Origin: Anaeramoeba flamelloides
Lineage: Eukaryota; Metamonada; Anaeramoebidae
DNA length: 64,000 bases
NCBI GenBank assembly: GCA_027625915.1
Contig: JANTQA010000016.1
Span: 4,120,525 to 4,184,524, forward strand
Reading direction: 5' to 3'
Positions within the stretch are counted from its first letter, which is position 1, and every line of letters starts with the position of its first letter. Shown in pieces: positions 61,701 through 64,000 of the stretch. A program made the position numbers and the translations under genes. The notes beneath the pieces were generated by a model that ran no database searches, had not been told where the DNA came from, and worked only from the letters and a program-made list of their open reading frames with translations.

Positions 61701-62100
61701 TAAAATTTGAAATAAATGAAAGGCAAACTTTATTGATTTAGCAAAATTCAATTCAAAACTCCTTTTACCAAAAATGGTTTATTGGTAGACTACAATATTA
61801 TCCCTTCTTTGGAGCTAGATTTTTTAAATTAATCTTCTGCCCATTCTTCTTCAACAAAAACGATACCCCATTTTAAAAATCAAACTTTGTTAAATCTTGG
61901 AAAAAAGAGTAACACTTAAATCACAACCTTAAAATACTCTTCAAAGAATATTAAATATGTTTGTTTTCAGTCAACAATGAATTAATTGACCAAATTTTGA
62001 AGAACTTCTTCAGATTGAAAATTAATTAAAATCAAGCATATTTCATTTTTATTTTTTTTTTCCAAAAAATAATAACAAAAGATTGTTTTATAACCTTCTC
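58763..62100. other. Intergenic region, no gene seen
   Basis: 3.3 kb upstream of the Rab gene. The Rab promoter, and perhaps a missing first exon, should lie in its first kilobase. Frames at 58780-59178 (minus) and 59818-60033 (plus) have no recognisable domain, and I do not call them. From 60.3 to 62.1 kb the sequence is A/T-rich with no visible repeat structure. Confidence 0.5.
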
Positions 62101-62104
62101 ACAA

Positions 62105-63430
62105 AATACAACAAAAACAATGTCTGAAGATCAAGTACCCAGCTCCAACCAACGAGTGGGAGTAGAGTAAAAAAAATAGAGAATGAGTCTGATGAGCAGC
62201 AAGTGTAATTATACACAAATTATTAATGAATTCAAGCCCAAAAAAGAAAACAAACCGCGAGGATCATACATCACGCTTGTGTTGAGAAGGGCTTTAACAT
62301 ACATCCGTTTAAGAAATTATAAAGAGTGTATAGGTGATTGTACTGAGGATCCTAGAAACAGACAAAGGAGTTTAGGTGCCGCATGTTGCTATCGATCCTT
62401 TTCATATTATTGCCAATTTGACAGACCAACTTGAAAAGCGGCACGGCAAGATCTCAACGAAATTTTGGCACACGCAAAGACTAAACCCGAGGAGATCCTT
62501 TGCTGAGGGTTTTTCTGTAAACAAGAAATGGAGCTCGTCTTTTCAGAAAAAATTCGGGTACCCAATGAGTCAATAAAGGAACAGCCTCCATAGCCAGCAA
62601 CGATCTCGGAACAGCGGCGGTGGGATTGGATCACTTTCTTCGAAGAATCGTCTTCAAATCAAAAAGCAAAGAAACAACACAACAAATTCGGGCATTGGAT
62701 CTTTTGTCTTCACGAACAAACCGGCAAATTAATAATGAATCAACAAAAAATGTTGTTGATGAAAAGAATAAGAGAAGGGTTGAAGAAACTCTATATATGA
62801 GGTATAGGTGATGTACGAAAGTCCAAAACAAAAGTTGTATTGTTAAAAAGAACCAATCTGATATAGAGATAAGATGGAATGCTAAAGATCAAATCGGAAG
62901 TCTTGTGAGGGTTTGTAAACGAAATGGAGCCCTGTCTTTCAGAAAATTGGGTGCTTTCTAAATGAGTCTAAATAAGAGAAACATAAGCAAGATTAACATG
63001 GGATGGAATCTGGAAGAATCGTCTTCAAAATCAAGCAAAGAAACAACACAACAAATTCCATTGGATTTGTCTTACTAAAACTCCAAGTGGCTCAATACCG
63101 AATCAACAAAAAATGTTGTTATGAAAAGAATAATAATTTATCTTCAAAAGGAAACCAAAAATATGTACTGTTTAAAATAGAAAATAAGTTCACGAAGAGG
63201 ATCCGATGACAGCCTTTAATACCTATGCCTCAGAAATAGTACACATCACCATACAAATATCGAAAAAGCCAAAACACAACCCAAATCTAAATAACAATAC
63301 CAGCAACAAATAAACAGAAATCATCATTCCGTATCAAATCGGAAAATGATGCAGCTAAGTATACCAAAAAATCTAGGAAAATCAAAGACCATCTTTACTT
63401 TAAAAGGACAATTGCTTTTATTAGAATGAA
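62105..63430 (+). pseudogene. GC-richer, internally duplicated coding-like island, broken
   Basis: Composition rises sharply relative to flanking DNA, with many G/C-rich codon-like runs (for example around 62580-62640). Short plus-strand frames look protein-like but do not form one open frame. One piece contains a TPR-like helix pair (RALTYIRLRNYKECIGDCTE, 62183-62434). The blocks ~62506-62775 and ~62906-63137 are two diverged copies of each other; both contain AGAATCGTCTTCAAA and AAAGAAACAACACAACAAATT. I read this as a decayed, partly duplicated gene or an inserted foreign segment. The parent family is not recognised beyond the TPR-like piece. Confidence 0.45.
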
Positions 63431-64000
63431 GAATTACTAAGGAGATCATGGATTACTTTTAATCTAATTAGGATAGTAATTTTTATTTTTTATTATATTT
63501 TGTTAAACATTATTTTACCTTTTCTAAAGCATTAGTGATACAATTTTAATTAGAAATAAGTTTTTAAATTTTTAATTTCCAAGTTAACTTTTAAAAGATC
63601 TTGTAAAGGAAGAATTAGTTTATTTGAAGATTATTTTTTCAAGTTATCTCCAAAGTTGAAAGTAATAAATAATTTGAATGAGATCATCTTGTCATTTTAA
63701 AAAGGTTTTGAAAAATTTTCACAAAGTTCTGCTATGAGGGCTTTAAGAAACTTTCTATAAAGTTTTTATTATATGTATATTAGTTTTTCAGAATTTAAAC
63801 ACCAAAGTTTGAACAATTGATGACTCAAAATTTTAAAAGTTTTCTCACTACTCCACACTCTATTTCAACTTCAAAGTTGGTTAATTTCAAATAGAAAAGT
63901 CAGTAAAATAGAAGTTTTTTAAGTAAAGATTGAGTACTCACTTTGTTAAACATATTTTGGGAAAGTCTTAATTTATCAATCTAAACCCCATTCTTATTAT
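63431..64000. other. Right edge, no feature seen
   Basis: A/T-rich sequence without credible frames or repeats that I could match elsewhere in the window. Confidence 0.5.

Overview
This is a nuclear window from a very AT-rich unicellular eukaryote. Coding exons are interrupted by GT-AG introns, and intergenic DNA is mostly A/T homopolymer. Proteins carry long Lys/Glu-rich and Asn/Ser-rich stretches. No prokaryotic features, rRNA genes or tRNA genes were seen. The KEKEKE-type low complexity, the animal-like trafficking genes (Munc13-like, Rab32-like) and the AT bias would suit an amoeboid protist such as Anaeramoeba. That placement is inference from style only.

Layout. Eight protein-coding genes can be supported. 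(1) An unrecognised large protein on the minus strand runs off the left edge (1-2802). It is divergent, across 428 bp, from (2) a 1680-residue C2/MUN Munc13-like protein (3231-8273). (3) An equilibrative nucleoside transporter in three exons (13036-19442) has a first intron of 4.8 kb. (4) Chaperonin subunit CCT5 lies on the minus strand in five exons (24010-29218). (5) A Nup50/Nup2-type nucleoporin with a Ran-binding domain lies on the minus strand in two exons (32653-34313). (6) An ankyrin-like protein of unknown role (40026-41969) and (7) an acidic-to-basic low-complexity protein (47299-48378) are single-exon. (8) A Rab32-family GTPase lies on the minus strand in five visible exons (51787-58762) and has a 5.7 kb intron. 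The genes do not form a pathway. Several serve membrane traffic or transport (Munc13-like, Rab32, transporter), while CCT5 and Nup50 are housekeeping.

Between and inside the genes the window is crowded with short non-autonomous repeats, none with a recognisable transposase. These include: a family with TTAA ends (four copies, one whole at 53444-54199); several MITE-like elements with TA target duplications and terminal inverted repeats, some nested; a foldback element seen both with and without a later insertion; and a 1.1-1.2 kb dispersed element (two copies). The most distinctive is an element built from successive palindromic hairpins of three sequence types joined by CCTAACG/CCTAGG junctions and AGTGCCGTCA decamers. 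It has three main arrays and one decayed one. Two of the arrays sit in the giant introns of the transporter and the Rab gene. A relatively GC-rich, internally duplicated, broken coding-like island lies near the right edge (62.1-63.4 kb).

No LTR element, retrovirus-like element, Polinton or other capsid-bearing element was recognised.
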